Shown here piece after piece: positions 9,227-22,717 of a stretch of DNA of 64,000 nucleotides (position 1 is its first letter; each line of letters begins with the position of its first letter). The stretch lies in assembly GCA_029961685.1 (NCBI GenBank), contig JARWKL010000009.1, positions 24,547,237 to 24,611,236 on the forward strand. The letters run 5' to 3'. The stretch is from Aristolochia californica (taxonomy: Eukaryota; Streptophyta; Magnoliopsida; Piperales; Aristolochiaceae). Made by a program: the position numbers and the translations under genes. The notes beneath the pieces were generated by a model that was not told where the DNA came from, searched no databases, and saw only the letters and a list, made by a program, of their open reading frames with translations.

Positions 9227-11248
9227 ATGTCCGGCATTGAAAGCCTTGTAGCCGCTCGGAAGTCCCTCAAAATCAGCTTAGAGAAGTCAAAGGCTCTTGC
9301 TTTTGCTTTAGAGAAAGCAGGTCCCAGATTGGATGAAATTAATCAGCGACTACCATCCTTGGAAGCTGCAGTTCGCCCCATCCGCGCTCACAAAGAGGCC
9401 CTTGTTGCCGTCGGAGGGCACATCGACCGAGCAGTGGGTCCTGCTGCTGCGGTCCTTAAGGTTTTTGATGCCGTCCATGGCCTTGAGAAATCTCTCCTTT
9501 CTGATCCACGAAATGATCTCTGGAGTTATCTTTCTGTCCTTAAACAATTAGAAGAGGCTTTGAAATTCTTAGCTGAAAATTGTGGATTGGCAATTCAGTG
9601 GTTGGAAGACATCGTAGAGTACTTAGAAGATAATTCTGTAGCAGATAATCGGTACTTACTGAATTTAAAGAAATCATTGAAGAGTCTGACAGAGTTACGG
9701 TCTGATGAAGAGAAAGTTCGCTTGGATGGTGGGCTTTTGGATGTAGCTTTGGATAAACTGGAAGGAGAATTCCGTCGGTTACTCACAGAGAACAGCATAA
9801 TACTACCTATGTCATCTTCTTTAAATGGAGATGCTCAGCAACCCTGCATTGCTCCATCACCTTTGCCAGTGTCTGTGGTTCAGAAATTGCAGCTGATTCT
9901 TGAAAGATTAAATGCAAATGATCGATTTGAGAAGTGCCTCTCGATTTATATTGAAGCCCGGAGTTCAAATGTGAAGGCAAGTTTCCAGGACTTGGATTTG
10001 GACTATCTCAAAATCTCGCTTTCGGAATTTAATGATGTGCAAAGCATTGAGGGTTATATATCTCAATGGGGTAAGCACTTGGAATTTGCTGTGAAACATT
10101 TGTTTGAAGCTGAATACAAGCTCTGCAATGATGTTTTTGAAAAGATGGGGCAAGAGGTATGTATTGGTTGCTTTTCCAAAATTGCATTGCAAGCTGGAAT
10201 TCTAGCTTTTCTCCAGTTTGGGAGAACTGTAACTGAAAGTAAGAAAGACCCAATCAAATTATTAAAATTGTTGGATATCTTTGCATCTTTGAATAAGCTG
10301 AGGTTAGATTTTAACCGTCTTTTTGGAGGGAAAGCTTGCATAGACATCCAAAACATGACAAGGGACCTTATCAAGGCTGTTATTGAAGGTGCTTGTGAGA
10401 TATTCTGGGAGCTTTTGGTTCAAGTGGAGTTGCAGAGGCAAACTCCACCACCCCCAAATGGAAATGTTCCAAGGCTTGTGAGCTTTATTACAGATTATTG
10501 TAACCGTCTTCTCGGTGATGATTACAGGCCAATACTTACACAAGTTCTGGTAATTCATCGGAGTTGGAAGCAAGAGAAGTTCCAAGATAGACTTCTAACT
10601 GATGCAATTCGGAACATAATTAAAGCCCTAGAGCTGAATTTAGAGACCTGGTCCAAGGCTTATGACGATATCAATCTTTCCCGCCTGTTTTTGATGAATA
10701 ACCACTGGCATTTCTACAAGCACCTAAAAGGAACTAAGCTTGGAGATCTCTTGGGTGATGCTTGGTTGAGAGAACATGAGCAGTATAAAGATTTTTATGC
10801 TACATATTATTTGAAGGAAAGCTGGGGCCAGCTTCCTTCCCAGTTGAGCAGGGAGGGCCTCCTTCTGTTCTCGGGTGGGCGAGCTACAGCAAGGGATCTG
10901 GTCAAGAAGAGGCTAAAAGCCTTTAATGAAGCATTTGATGAGATGTACAAGAAGCATTCTAGTTGGGTTATTCCAGACAAAGATTTGAGGGAGAAAACAT
11001 GCCAGTTGATCGTTCAAGCCATTGTTCCAGTGTATAGGAGTTATATGCAAAATTATGGTCCCTTGGTTGAGCAAGATGCAGGTGCCAGGAAATATGCCAA
11101 GTACTCAGTTCAGACATTGGAGAACATGCTTTCCTCATTGTTTCAGCAGAAGCTGGGGAAACACCCCAGTGTTAACATGAGGCATCCAAATGGGAAGTTT
11201 AATAATGTAGTCACCAGTCAATTTTTCTCTGTCCCAACTGTTGTGTGA
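9227..11248 (+). CDS. EXO70: exocyst complex subunit EXO70 family protein
   Basis: This single-exon gene encodes 673 residues of an EXO70 subunit of the exocyst, the octameric complex that tethers secretory vesicles to the plasma membrane; EXO70 binds phosphoinositides and marks the target site. The N-terminal part (about 1-130) carries the plant-specific block PSLEAAVRPIRAHKEA and DAVHGLEKSLLSDP, with heptad-like character. The Exo70 C-terminal domain covers roughly residues 260-640, with conserved stretches such as IEGYISQWGKHLEFAVKHLF, LKLLDIFASLNKLRLDFN, SFITDYCNRLLGDDY, FLMNNHWHFYKHLKGTKLGD and KKRLKAFNEAFDEMYKKHSSW near the end. Length matches plant family members (about 630-690). The start is the first in-frame ATG and gives the expected N-terminus. 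No frameshift or internal stop is seen, so the gene looks functional. The N-terminus favours the EXO70G clade over A, but that clade call is from memory. Confidence 0.97.
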   Translation: MSGIESLVAARKSLKISLEKSKALAFALEKAGPRLDEINQRLPSLEAAVRPIRAHKEALVAVGGHIDRAVGPAAAVLKVFDAVHGLEKSLLSDPRNDLWSYLSVLKQLEEALKFLAENCGLAIQWLEDIVEYLEDNSVADNRYLLNLKKSLKSLTELRSDEEKVRLDGGLLDVALDKLEGEFRRLLTENSIILPMSSSLNGDAQQPCIAPSPLPVSVVQKLQLILERLNANDRFEKCLSIYIEARSSNVKASFQDLDLDYLKISLSEFNDVQSIEGYISQWGKHLEFAVKHLFEAEYKLCNDVFEKMGQEVCIGCFSKIALQAGILAFLQFGRTVTESKKDPIKLLKLLDIFASLNKLRLDFNRLFGGKACIDIQNMTRDLIKAVIEGACEIFWELLVQVELQRQTPPPPNGNVPRLVSFITDYCNRLLGDDYRPILTQVLVIHRSWKQEKFQDRLLTDAIRNIIKALELNLETWSKAYDDINLSRLFLMNNHWHFYKHLKGTKLGDLLGDAWLREHEQYKDFYATYYLKESWGQLPSQLSREGLLLFSGGRATARDLVKKRLKAFNEAFDEMYKKHSSWVIPDKDLREKTCQLIVQAIVPVYRSYMQNYGPLVEQDAGARKYAKYSVQTLENMLSSLFQQKLGKHPSVNMRHPNGKFNNVVTSQFFSVPTVV

Positions 11249-13400
11249 TAGGTAGTTGTATGAAGACTTGAACACCTTTAAAATGAAAGGAAAAGAGATG
11301 CTTAGTATAACTTTGGGGATTCTCTCTGTTAATTTGAAAGCAAGCTGGTCAAATTTGATGCTGGATCCAAGGCACTAGGAGTTTGGTCGCTGCACATTGT
11401 GTATATACTGATACTCCATACTGGAAGATCCCCAGAAATTTCTTTACCTTGGAGAGCAAGTGGTAGCATCGTAAAAGAGCTGCAATACTATTGCAGAATT
11501 TACATTAAAATCAACTCAAAAGACATTTTAATGGTTTAATCTCCATTTATGTCTCTTGATGGCACGTCTTGACTGTACTGAATAATTTCTTCTCATTCTT
11601 TACATTTCTTTAGAAAGGCAGCTGTGAAAATTTTTCTCGTGCTTTCAGTTATATGTATAATTTTGTTAGTAAATTTATGAACCTTAATTTAAACTTTCAT
11701 TCTCAGTTGATGATTTAAGAATTTTCTTTCCTCCTCTCATTTTTCTCTCGTTCATTACATTTCATTTGAATGGTAGCTGGCAAAGCTTTGTAACGTGCTT
11801 GTACTTGTATGTAAAATTTGTTAATAAGTTTATGAACCTTAATTGAAACTTTTGTACTTAGTTTGTAGTTTAAGAATTTCAAGTGTCATAGTTAATTCAA
11901 TTACTTATGCAGGCAGTTCCAACATTTTGCAGAACCATGCCATGTAATATCTTTTACTTTGTGCATTTAGAGCAGCTCTTCATTGGGTCCCTTTCCATTT
12001 AGATGGTAATTCTTACCTGTGAGGCATATTTTCACAATTCAGTAGATTTCACATAACATTTCTTGGAACCAGGCTTCCATGGAAAAAAATTACACAGTTG
12101 TTATGACCTGCATGTTGTTTTCCTATCATGTGTTTTTATCTTGGTTTCATGGGTTTTTTGCATATATGGCTTGTGGCATTGGCTTTTTGGACATGCCTTT
12201 ATTTCTCTTCCATTCTAGGTTGCTTTTTAGTTCACTCCTTATTTTATTCTATTATACTGTCCAAATGGGGTCTACTCTAATCTGTACTTGGTTGTATTGG
12301 ATGGGACGGATTTGGGCAATCCACTTTTTCATTTCTTCATGGATGTCAAAATCCATTGTGTTCAGTACCTGCCACTGCAGTAGTTTGGAATTTCATTTGC
12401 TTTCAGCTTAGTTTCTGTTGTGCTAGCAATAATCTTTCCCAGGTTGCAGAATTCCCTAATCTGCTTCTCATGCCTTAAGAACTTGCATGCCATAGTGAAG
12501 GTTTATTGTCAGATTCACATGTAAATGCAATTTGCTGATTGATTGCTGCCTGCCTGAGAAATTTCCCACGTTATAGTATCTTGCTGCCACTGTGTTTATT
12601 CATAGAAACAGTACAAATGATCATGATTCGTGTTATTAGGGTAAACTGGACAGTACAGTATCTCTTTTAATTTCTAGACCTCCTGCTGTGATGCTAGGGC
12701 TCTTCGGCTCAAGTTCCATAACCAAAGGGCTGGTACCTCCTCTCTACTCCAGTAAAATGTCATGCTGTAAGTTCTCATCCTTCACAGCATATCTCACCTC
12801 TTTGGAGTGAAGGACAGACTGAAGTCTTAGAGGACTGTAGTGTTGTGGGAGGAGAGAAAAGTGAGGGAAACAGAGAGATAAAGGAGATGAGAAACCCATT
12901 ACTTGTTGGTGTGTCCATGAATAACGATGTAGGTTAGAGATTGCAGTTTTCGTATGCAAGAATATCTGCCATATTAAATCCCTTACTTTCTTACAGATCT
13001 TTTAGTTGAATGATTGCCTGGTTGATTGATAAATTAGATAAAAATATTTTGAGTGTTTAGCATTTGATACTTCATTTTTACTTAATACCCTTTTTCCTCA
13101 TCTACATATCTATCACCCTAATCTCCCACCACAAAGGGCATAACTTGATTGCGAACTGGAAATTTTGCTGGAATGGGTCTGGTTAATTGTTTTTGAGTCA
13201 TCGCCTTCCAGATCTCGCTGCTGTTGTCACAAGATTTCGTGATATCTATGCATAATTATTGCTTCTAATGTTTGTTAGTTGAACGACCCGTTTCCTTTAT
13301 TTGGATTGTCCTTGTGATCCCATTGCTTCCAACTTCTATTACAGAGAGAGACATGTAGATGGAGATCAGAAAATTTGGATAGAGAGAAAATGAGAGAGTG
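11249..13400 (+). other. EXO70 3' flank, no further gene seen
   Basis: The first several hundred bases probably include the 3' UTR. An imperfect tandem duplication of about 150 bases is visible: 11587-11735 and 11745-11880 share TTTATGAACCTTAATT and a following phrase ending in TTTAAGAATTT. Frames of 110 codons (12079-12411 plus) and 71 codons (12744-12959 minus) have no family features. Confidence 0.45.
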
Positions 13401-14589
13401 CAAAAGGGCTCCCCCCTCCCTTTATCTTCATTTTTAAAATTATTTTTATTAAAATAAATAATAAATTGACTAATTTTAAGAGATTGAAATATCCCCTACT
13501 TATTTCTATTAAATTACAGAGTATTAGAAATTTGTTCATATTTTTTCATATTTCATAGTCATGTATTTGAAAATTAATCTTTATTTTCAGAAAAAATTCA
13601 CATACATCTAGGTTTAATCTAAGGCATAGATACCCATAATGATATAACCAAAATTTACTTACATACCCCTACCCTAAAATAAAATTAATTACTACTAACT
13701 TGAGCAAATTATTCTTATGAAAATCCCTCTTTTATGTACATTCATATGAGTGATTGATGTAACTAACACAAATTATGTGGGGTATTACATAAAATGAACC
13801 TATACTTGGGATTTACATCATTTTTTTAACGACGGGTATCTTTCGAAATAGGGTAAGGGCATAAGAAATAACATGTGAGGAGGAAAATCTAGCAAAAAAA
13901 GTTTCATGTTACTAAAACGAATCTATCGGAATTGAACTTGAGTCTAGCAGAACCAAAATTTAGTAGATACTTTGGTTTCAAAAGTGTGGTATATTTCAAA
14001 ATAACAGTATTTATATTCAAAATTGTGGTTTCAGATTAGTTTCTAAAATGCATATTTATGACAAAGATCTGCTGCTATAAGTGTTAGATCACTTCCAAAT
14101 TGACTTTAAAGCTATGCTTTGGAAAAGTTTCACACAAATCCACTCTAACTTTCAACAATAGTGTGATACTTTGAAATTGAGCAGTCCCAATGCTAAAACT
14201 CCAATGTCGAAGTTGGTGTCTCCGACCCTAACTTCTTTATTGAAGGCTGACACAACAACAACAATAGGGCGATAATGAGATATTGACACAACAACCAAAT
14301 CTCTTGGTCAAACGAGCTGCCCACAATCCTTGAGGGAAGCCTCCAACCATTCCTAGCTCATCTAGAGGACCTAGAATAGCTCATCCACATGCAAGATGAT
14401 TTTTTTTATTTTTTTTTTTACTCCCACAAGACCACAATCATATACACATGGGATGATTTCTAATTGGCTTTGAAGGTAGAGCTCCACTAGCCTGCCAACA
14501 ATCAATAGTTGATCCTAACTTTTTCCATCAAGAAGGGAGGATATTGCCTTTATTCCCACCAACTAAAGACAGTAAAATCGTATTGGTCT
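13401..14589. other. AT-rich intergenic sequence, nothing recognised
   Basis: No open frame of note, no LTR edges and no strong repeat were found. The stretch around 14160-14560 is slightly richer in GC and may be a decayed coding remnant, but no family motif can be read. Confidence 0.4.
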
Positions 14590-16042
14590 CTATTATTTTG
14601 ATGATAACAAAATAGGTAGTTTGAAAGTGTGCTACTAATAGTGTTATTAATGTATGTTAGACACATGCCTTCCAACACATATATTATGAGGTCTATGGTA
14701 AAAGCTCAAGATAAAAGAATTATCAATCAATTTGCCAAGTAAATAGTAGAAGCAAAACCTCATTGAAGATTGTTACTATAAAGAATAACTTATACAAAGA
14801 AGAAGCTTGAAGACGTAAAGTCAAAGTTAAATAGAAAATCTCAAGATCTAGTTATATAATTTGATAGACAACCAATTTCGGATTCTTATGTTATGGAGTT
14901 TTAGGGCATGAAATATTTAAAAATCATGTTTTGATGATGTATATTAATATTTTATAATTGGTAAATCCCTTAGAAAAGCATATATCATGCTTAAATGTCA
15001 AAATAGTACATTAGGATGTTGCATGATCGATCAACCTACATGGGATTGATTGATCATCCATCATGCAGAATAACAAAACTTATAAAGCATGATCAATCAT
15101 TGGCTCTAGCATGATTAATCATATATAATGCTACCAAATGAGATTATAAAGCATGATCAATCATACTCTATTATGTGATCGATCATACAAAATATTGCAT
15201 AGCCAGTCCTATAAAGCATGATCAATCAATCAAAATAGGTTGATCGATCAATAAGTTTTCTAAAAGGTTGGAAACACATTGATTGATGCCTTGCTTGATC
15301 AATATGCTTAGGGATCAACAAAAAATTCTAGTTTGACTAGGAAAGTTATAAATAGGCCCCCACACTTGTAGGAGGCCATTAAGTGAGCATTTATTGGTAA
15401 TTCAAAGCACTTCAAAGGCCTTTTCAATTGAAATTTTCATATAAACTCTCTTTGAGAGAAAAAAAATATTTTTATCTCAAAATCAGTTCATTCTTTTTCA
15501 TATCACTCAGTATTCCTAGTTATCTCAAGTTCTTCTACATTATCTCTCATGCTTAAAGAATTGGAAGCTTGGATCTCCCTAGGAGAATAGCTATCTCCCA
15601 AAAAGAAAGTTGTAAGTTTGATTTTATTCTTTTGTATTTTAAATTTCTTTAGTAAAATTTTTCTAGTATCTTAAAGCTAGTAGAATTTGCATTGTAGAGC
15701 CTTGAATTTAGAAAGAGAGTGTCAACCAGAGGTGAAATCTAGTTTGCATTGAATCTCAAGGGGAGGGATCAAATTGTGTAATTTGGGATTACAATTTGCT
15801 TAAAGAGAGCCAAAATCTTTTTTTTTTTTTTTTTCAGCTAATAGAGTTTAATAGTGGAAATTTCTTGAGTAAGGGTTCTTGGGCAATGATTACCATTAGG
15901 GAAACATCGAGAACAAAAAATCATTCTCCTAGTGGTGTGTTCTTGTTAATCATTTGTCATATTTTATTCTTACACATTAAGCGCTTAATGTTTAATTTAG
16001 AATCTCAATTGACCCCATCTTAACAAGCTACCTCGGCCAATA
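14590..16042 (+). repeat. SIRE-like Copia 5' LTR with GATC-motif array
   Basis: It starts in a decayed TTTTGATGATAACAAAAT block like the LTR at 34024 and contains GATCAATC/GATTGATC and GATCGATC motifs (15020-15310). It continues through ATCTTTT, GAGAACAAAAAATCATT and ATTGACCCCATCTTAAC near 15800-16020, parallel to 6900-7140. The gag remnant of the same element type follows directly, so this is read as its 5' LTR. Confidence 0.6.
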
Positions 16043-16056
16043 ATTAGTGTCAAAGT
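16043..16056 (+). other. degenerate primer binding site
   Basis: ATTAGTGTCAAAGT stands where a Met-initiator type site (TGGTATCAGAGC) is expected between LTR and gag. Several bases are changed, consistent with an old copy. Confidence 0.4.
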
Positions 16057-17230
16057 AAGCCTCAATCATTTGAAATTTAAAATTATATTCAATTGATTTC
16101 ATGGAATCTGAAGAAGAAATTATGTTCTAAGATGGTCATGATGCCTATTCTATACCCATGCTTGATAGTTCACAATCCCAAAGGTGGACAATTAGAATGC
16201 AATTTTTCTTGTAATCCATTGGATTTCAATTATGGGAAGCAATTACTAATGGGCCCTAAATCCTTCATTCCATTTCAAAACATCAACAGAAGGATTAATA
16301 CTAAACAAGTATGTGCTTGAGATGACTTAGATATTGCAAAGGTTGATAGCAATTGTAACCCTATGAAACTCATTCTTAGTTACTTAACTGATGAATTAGT
16401 AGATTCTTTCTCATCTTGAAATTAGCTAAGGATTTATGGGATAAACTAGAATATGATTTTTTAGGAACATTAAATGTAATTTTTCACACTCCAGCAGTAC
16501 ACATAGTGACGTTATAGGCATTGAAGATTGCATGCACTCATGCTCAATTGGAAATATCATCTCAAATAGAGACGAGACTTCAAAGAGTAATAGTTATGAG
16601 GAATCAAACAAGGAAGAACTTATATGAAAACTAGATGAATCTATGTCCTCAATTAGAAGAATGAAGAAAGAAAACAAGAAATTAAGAAGGAAGCTTTCAA
16701 AGTAGAAAAGGAAATTGAGTCCATGAAAGTTGATTGTTCCTCTAAGCTAGAAGAGCTTAGAGAAGAAAATAAAAAGGCACATCTTAGAATGTGAGAGACT
16801 TGAACTCCATTCTTCAAATATTCATAAGTTGAGAAACAAAAATGATAACCCTTCCTCTAGGGTTTTAGAACTTCAAGAAGAAAAAAATGCTAAAATTTAC
16901 AAATGGGTGGCTAGAAGGAAAACATTGGATTTATCCCTTCCTTTAGAAAAATTAACTTTGGGAAAAGTCACTCCTTTGGATAAACCAAAACATCATATTT
17001 AAAATGTGAGTATAGTGAAACTTGGAGCTAAGGTCCATGAAACTAACAAAGGAAGAAAATCTAGAAGTTCTCATAGGTCACAATATCTAGGCATAAAGAT
17101 TCATGTTATAAGTGTAGAACCATAGGCTAGTATGCATTTGAGTGCTTAGCTTGAAGATCAAAGCTAAATGGGGTGAAGGAAATTTGGATTCCCAAGGGAA
17201 ACCTAAATTTGTCTTCAAATGTTGAGACGG
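16057..17230 (+). pseudogene. decayed SIRE-like Copia gag
   Basis: Three-frame reading gives fragments of a long gag with a coiled-coil-like, Lys/Glu-rich middle (about 16580-16960). Near 17092-17140 is a zinc-knuckle remnant C-x2-C-x3-G-stop-x4-C in which the histidine position is replaced by a stop codon. Near 17175-17200 comes VKEIWIPKG, the usual end of SIRE gag before the protease. Numerous stops and frameshifts exclude a functional product. No protease, integrase or reverse transcriptase could be read after it. Confidence 0.6.
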
Positions 17231-20200
17231 TGGGATATATATAAAATAAAAATTACCTTAATCGCTTGTGGAATATGAATTGTACAAATTGAACTCTAAA
17301 TTTGATGTTCATGTCCATTTAGAGATTTCTTATAAGGGAGTTAGTTGTGAGGATTAATTCAATGATAGTTTTATCATTTAACCTCATACACCAAACCTTG
17401 ACTAGTTTATGTAGACTTGAAACTTCTACGAAAATAAAAATCTTATATAACCTAGCACTTTAGTAACCATTGGCTTAAGGAACATTAAATTATCATTAAC
17501 CAATGAAATGTCAAAGAAAGATTATGTTAGTTTTTAACCCAATCTAAATTTAGTTGACATCAATTGGAAAGAACATTAGTTGTTCTTAAGTAAGCTTGTG
17601 CATATTAGTAGATATATGATTAACCTTGGTCCATACTTCTTGTTGAATCAAGTGGTTATGGCTCATTTGATTGACTCAAGTCAACATGGACATTTCGAAC
17701 TCATATTTTGAAATCCTTGTCCATCTTAATCACTAAAAGTGATTCATATGAATCTAACCATGTCCAACTAGAATAACTAGCCTTAAGGGGATAAAGCCTA
17801 CTCACTAAGTCAAAGAAGAGAAGCACTTTAAAATGAGTAGCTTTTCTTTCTCATGAATAAATGCATTTACTACCTTCTCATAGCTTCAAAAAAGAATTTA
17901 TAATTTAGAAAGATTATACATCTTGTATTTTAGAGTGTCTAGAGAGCATAATAAATCACTCTTGGATATTAAATATCATCTACCTTATGGTATTATTGGT
18001 TGGATTTGGTCCACAATTATAAGTATCCAGTTTCATTTATTGGATAGACAATACCTTGGTAATTCCTACAATCAATCTGATAAAGGTAGCATTGGGTGAC
18101 TCTCTATGAGTCACATACCCAAGAATCCCTAATTTGTCACATTAGTGGAAATCAACTTACTATTCTTATCCAATAAACCTTATTAATCCACACTCCAAGA
18201 TAGTTTCTTTATTTTCACCACTTAACCTAGAAATAAATCGGACGATTTAGAGTGTGCTAAGACATGTGAAGTAAAGCAAGGTTATCACTGCCAAGGGTTT
18301 TGGTTAAATGGCAAACGATTGAAACATTGGAAGCAATTTGTCTCCAACTACAAAACTAAAAACAACAATTCAAACCCCTCTAGTTTGAGAAAAACAAGAA
18401 AAATTCATGATTCAATTGATTTATGGAAACTAATTAGTGTACGTTGGTTATGAGGATTAAAACTTGATGTAATCTTACCTCATTAACCAAGCATGAAACT
18501 AGTTTTTTGTGGAATTAAACTAATTTAGAAAATTAAAAATTCAACATTAACTAAATTTTGTATAGCACTTGGTTTCAACTCAACTGAGGATTGAGAGATT
18601 AGATGAATCTGACACCTTAAGCTTAGATTGGTGAATCTATTACCCTTAGTGCTACTTGTATGAACTTTTAACTTAGGACACATTCAAAACTTAGATCTAT
18701 TGTCATAAGTTCAAACTTGGAGGTTATACACACAACAAAATGAATTTAATCAACAATATCAACAAATGGTAAATTAACTACTTATTGACATGAGTTTAGT
18801 TGACAATCATTGATTTGCTACTCTTGCAAGTCATGATGTTTGGATATACTTGGGTAAACTATTAGTTAGGTATTTACCTAGAATTAGGTTGATTACATGT
18901 AGAAGAAAAGGTTAGTTTGTTAGAGAAATAAAATTCATTAAATTATTTGCCTCTACACAAACTAATCAAGCCTAATATGATGGATTATGCCCCAATTAGA
19001 AGATAATACAAAAATCTTTAGGTCCTACTACTATTAGACTCTATGTAGCCTAAAATTGGATTAATTAAGAAATATTAGATATATGACAACTTTGTATGCC
19101 TTTTGCCTAGTTTATGGAAGTATATTAAGAATCACATAAGCCAAGAACATGAAAAAAATTACTAAAATCTCTTGATGTAGACAAATTAGGCTTTAATTGG
19201 TATTAGCCTTACTTGGATAATAAGAACTAATGAGTTGGGTGAGTTAAAATGATTAAAATTTGATTAAATGTATATTAAATATTATTACTTAGGTAGCCTT
19301 TACAATGGAATTAATGTGCTTGTGTTTGGGATTTCAATCAAGGTCTTGAGAATCTCATCTCATGGCTATGAATTAATTTTCACTTGAGAATTTCATTTTA
19401 TACATGTTTTTTATGTTTGATTCTTATACTTTTATAGAAACTTAAACATACATAATTCTTGTCTCATTGGTTACAATAGTTTAAAGATTATTTTGAATTT
19501 TTTTAGTGCAATTCAAGTTTGCCTACTTATGCTAAAGTAGAATTTGACATTCACCCTCCCTAGAGTCATGAAGATCTCATAAAAATAGTATAGTTGCATG
19601 AAAATGATATTCACAAAGCACATAGGTCTACAAGTAGATGATAAACCTTATAAATTTATACCAAATTAAAATTGTAAATCAAGTTGTTGTACTTAGAGTG
19701 GGGGAGTAGTAACTCTCTTATGAGTCTCAACCGATCTCATTCTTTGAGAATGAAGTCATATTAATTAATCCTTTATTACTCAAAGATGTATTTGTTAGGA
19801 ATTAGACCCCCTAATTCCAAACTAACGAGAGCAATAATAATAATTGCAAAAGAAGGAAAAACAAGCACAAAAATACAACAACAAGATTTATATAAGTTCA
19901 CCTCAAGGTGAGACAATGTTTTGTTGTTCGCCATTGCAATAATCCAATGTAAAGATAAAATAGTTTACAAGAGAAATCGCACACACTTCCAGGTCATTTT
20001 TCTCTAACCTCTCTCGGCCGTAACTAATGATCTTACCCTAGGTGATAAAACCTAATAGTGGTACCCCAAATATAAAGAGAAAACTATGACAATTGCAATG
20101 CAAGAGTGAAATCTCCAAACTACCCTCAATGAAACAACAATCAATATATCATCAATATATCGTGAAACAACAGTCAAAGGTCGATCCACGTATTTACTTA

Positions 20201-20450
20201 GCATAGGGTTTTGATTTGGCTCCACAACTTAACAACATTGATAAATCCAAACCATATTTACAAATTGCATAAAGTTTTATATGGTTTAAAACGAGCTCTT
20301 AGAGCTCATGACTTAGGGGGGTTAGTCCACAATGAACTTGAAATGAAGTTAAGATTTCAATTCATTTTAATGGAGGGTTAGTCAACAAACTTAAAATTTG
20401 AACTTCATCTTCATCTCCTGCTTCAAATTCATTTTATATATCTATATAAA
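17231..20450. other. AT-rich stretch, mostly unassigned
   Basis: No coding potential was found. The position after the gag remnant suggests decayed interior or 3' non-coding sequence of the same SIRE-like element. A possible LTR edge, TGTTAGGAATTAGACCCCC at 19793, has a downstream layout (A-rich, then TCACCTCAAGG) seen in some Copia LTRs, but no partner was found. Confidence 0.35.
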
Positions 20451-22650
20451 ATTCAACTTCAAACTTGGTGTTAGTGTGGATTCATGCGGAAATCAATTTC
20501 CAGTGTTAGTACCCCAAAATAAAAAAATATAAAAAATAAGAGAATTAGTACAATGTAACAATATACTTAATTAAAACATAATACTTAAATCCAAAATTAG
20601 GTAAAAAATATGATTACAACATGAATAAGTAATTTAATGTATAATTACAATATATTAATATACTAATTAATTAAATTAGATATTATATTATTTAATTATT
20701 GTTGTTTATTGTACATTAATACAGTAATTACTTGAGCCAATTAACTGTGCACATGATTACTTATAAAAAAATAACATAAATGAATATAATAAGTTAAGTT
20801 ATTAATTTATTAATAACATATGATATACTTTAACATAAAAAATAACGATTAAACAAGAAAAATTGATCAAATGCTACCTTTAACACACTATATATTTTTA
20901 CGTATTATTGCATCGTCCAAAGGAAAAACAGCGGTTGAAAATAGGATTTGTAAGTTTTTTTTTTTAATAAAAAACCACACGTGTGAGTTTGCACACTATG
21001 CGAGATAGAGCGTCGAAGGGGGAAAATAAATTTCCCCCTCAATTTAGGTATCCCAGGGGAAGGGATTAGGTGCGACGACAGCGATGGCGCTACACAAGTG
21101 TGTGGCGTCGGGCGATGGAAGCTGAACGAAGGAAGGGGTATCTGTCCAGCGCTGGTGAGGGAGAAGAGGGAGGGAGAAGCAAAGAGGTCGTGAGGGAGAA
21201 GGAAGAAGTGAGAGGGAGAAAAAAACTTCAGAGGAAGAAGAGACGAGAAAAGAAGGAGACCGAGAGAGCAAAAAAAATTAAAATCAACGAGGATTCGAAG
21301 CACGGCGCCTGCTTCATCTGGTTGATTTGCAAAATACTACGAAAACCAGATTCCCGAAATTAAATTGTGGAGATGATTTTCGTATTCATCTTAGTTATCT
21401 ACATGACTTGAACTTTGGTGTTCCACTAAAGACGTCAGGAGATGAACTGAGTAATGCGACTAAAGTTCATCTCCTGCATTAAGTTAACTTCAACTCATCC
21501 TTGGGTGTTAGTGTAGACGAGTTCAGATGCACTGGCAAACATATTCCAGTGTTAGTGCCCCAAAATGAAAAATATGATACAAACAAGAGAATGAGTAACT
21601 TTTTATAATATACTTAAATAGAATATATACCTAAACAGATAATTAACTAAAATAAACATGGTTACTACACTTATAAGTGATTTAATGTATAGTATTAAAA
21701 AATATTAAAAAAATAATTAATGAAAGACTTGATTATATTACTTAATGATTACAATTTATTATAAATTAATATAATAATTACATGTGACTAGAATAAATTA
21801 TAAAAAAATAAATAAAGTAAAAAATAACAGAAGCAAATATAATAAATAAATAAATATATTATTTTATCAATAACATAATATATATATATATATTACGTAT
21901 TATTAATTAATAATATATTGCCACAAAATGTAAAACCATTGGTTTAATTAATTATTGCAATGGGATAATTAAACCAAAAAAATTTATCAAATGTTTACTT
22001 ACGACTATTAAATCACTAATTTAATATAGTAATTAAAAATGAATATACTGAATAAATAAAAATTAATTATTTTATAAATAACAAAATATGGATTATTGAA
22101 AAAAATAAATATAATGAAGTTATGACTTTGGTTTAATTTTTCCTAACTTAGGAAAAATTAAACTAACGTCGTCTTCATCATGGCACCGATAATGGTGGGA
22201 GACAACGACGGGCCAGTAGGCAACGACGACGGAAGCGACACTCTAACGGTATGCGGAGAGGGAGAAGAGAGGGAGGCCGAGAGGATCTGCGACAGAGGCT
22301 TGGCCTCTCGTGCTCTGCGATGGCGGCTATGACGAAGGCCGATAGGGAGAAGATAGGGAGGCAGAGAGGGAGAAGATAGAGGGAAAAAAAATCAGGGGAT
22401 GAAGGCCAAGAAGGGAGAAAAGCCGAGAGGGAGAAGTAGACGAGAGAGGGTGAAGGGAGAAGAAACCAAGAGGGAGAAGAAAGCGGGAGAAAAAATTTTT
22501 GAGAGAGGAAAGCCGAGAGAGACGGAGAACAGAGAGAAATGAGGAAAAAAAATTGTCGGGGGAGGGAGAGACGTGTCCTGCGCGATCGCTTCATGTGAAT
22601 GATTTGCAAAATATGTATGAAACAAGATTCCCTGATTTTTCCCTGCCGCC
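20450..22650. repeat. imperfect ~1 kb tandem duplication
   Basis: Two units start alike: 20460-20620 and 21490-21660 share GGTGTTAGTGT, a CCAGTGTTAGT(A/G)CCCCAAAAT block and a following AT-rich run. Each unit ends in a purine-rich, GC-richer segment (20940-21350 and 22130-22640) containing GATTTGCAAAATA and a GATTCCC phrase. Part of the first GC-rich segment (20905-21060) resembles the repeat array at 50090-50280, sharing TGCATCGTC, ACAGCGGTTG and CCACACGTGTGA. This is best explained as relatives of that non-autonomous element. Open frames of 75-158 codons here are low-complexity products of GA/CT-rich DNA. Confidence 0.5.
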
Positions 22651-22717
22651 CCACCCCCGTTTTGGAATATAATGAGTAGAAATGAGGTGTAGATAAAGCC
22701 TTCTTTACTATGAGTTA

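Noticed and set aside
12079..12411. 110-codon frame downstream of EXO70 as a membrane protein gene
   Set aside because: Hydrophobic residues come from T-rich DNA; no family motif, no start context and no conserved neighbour support it.
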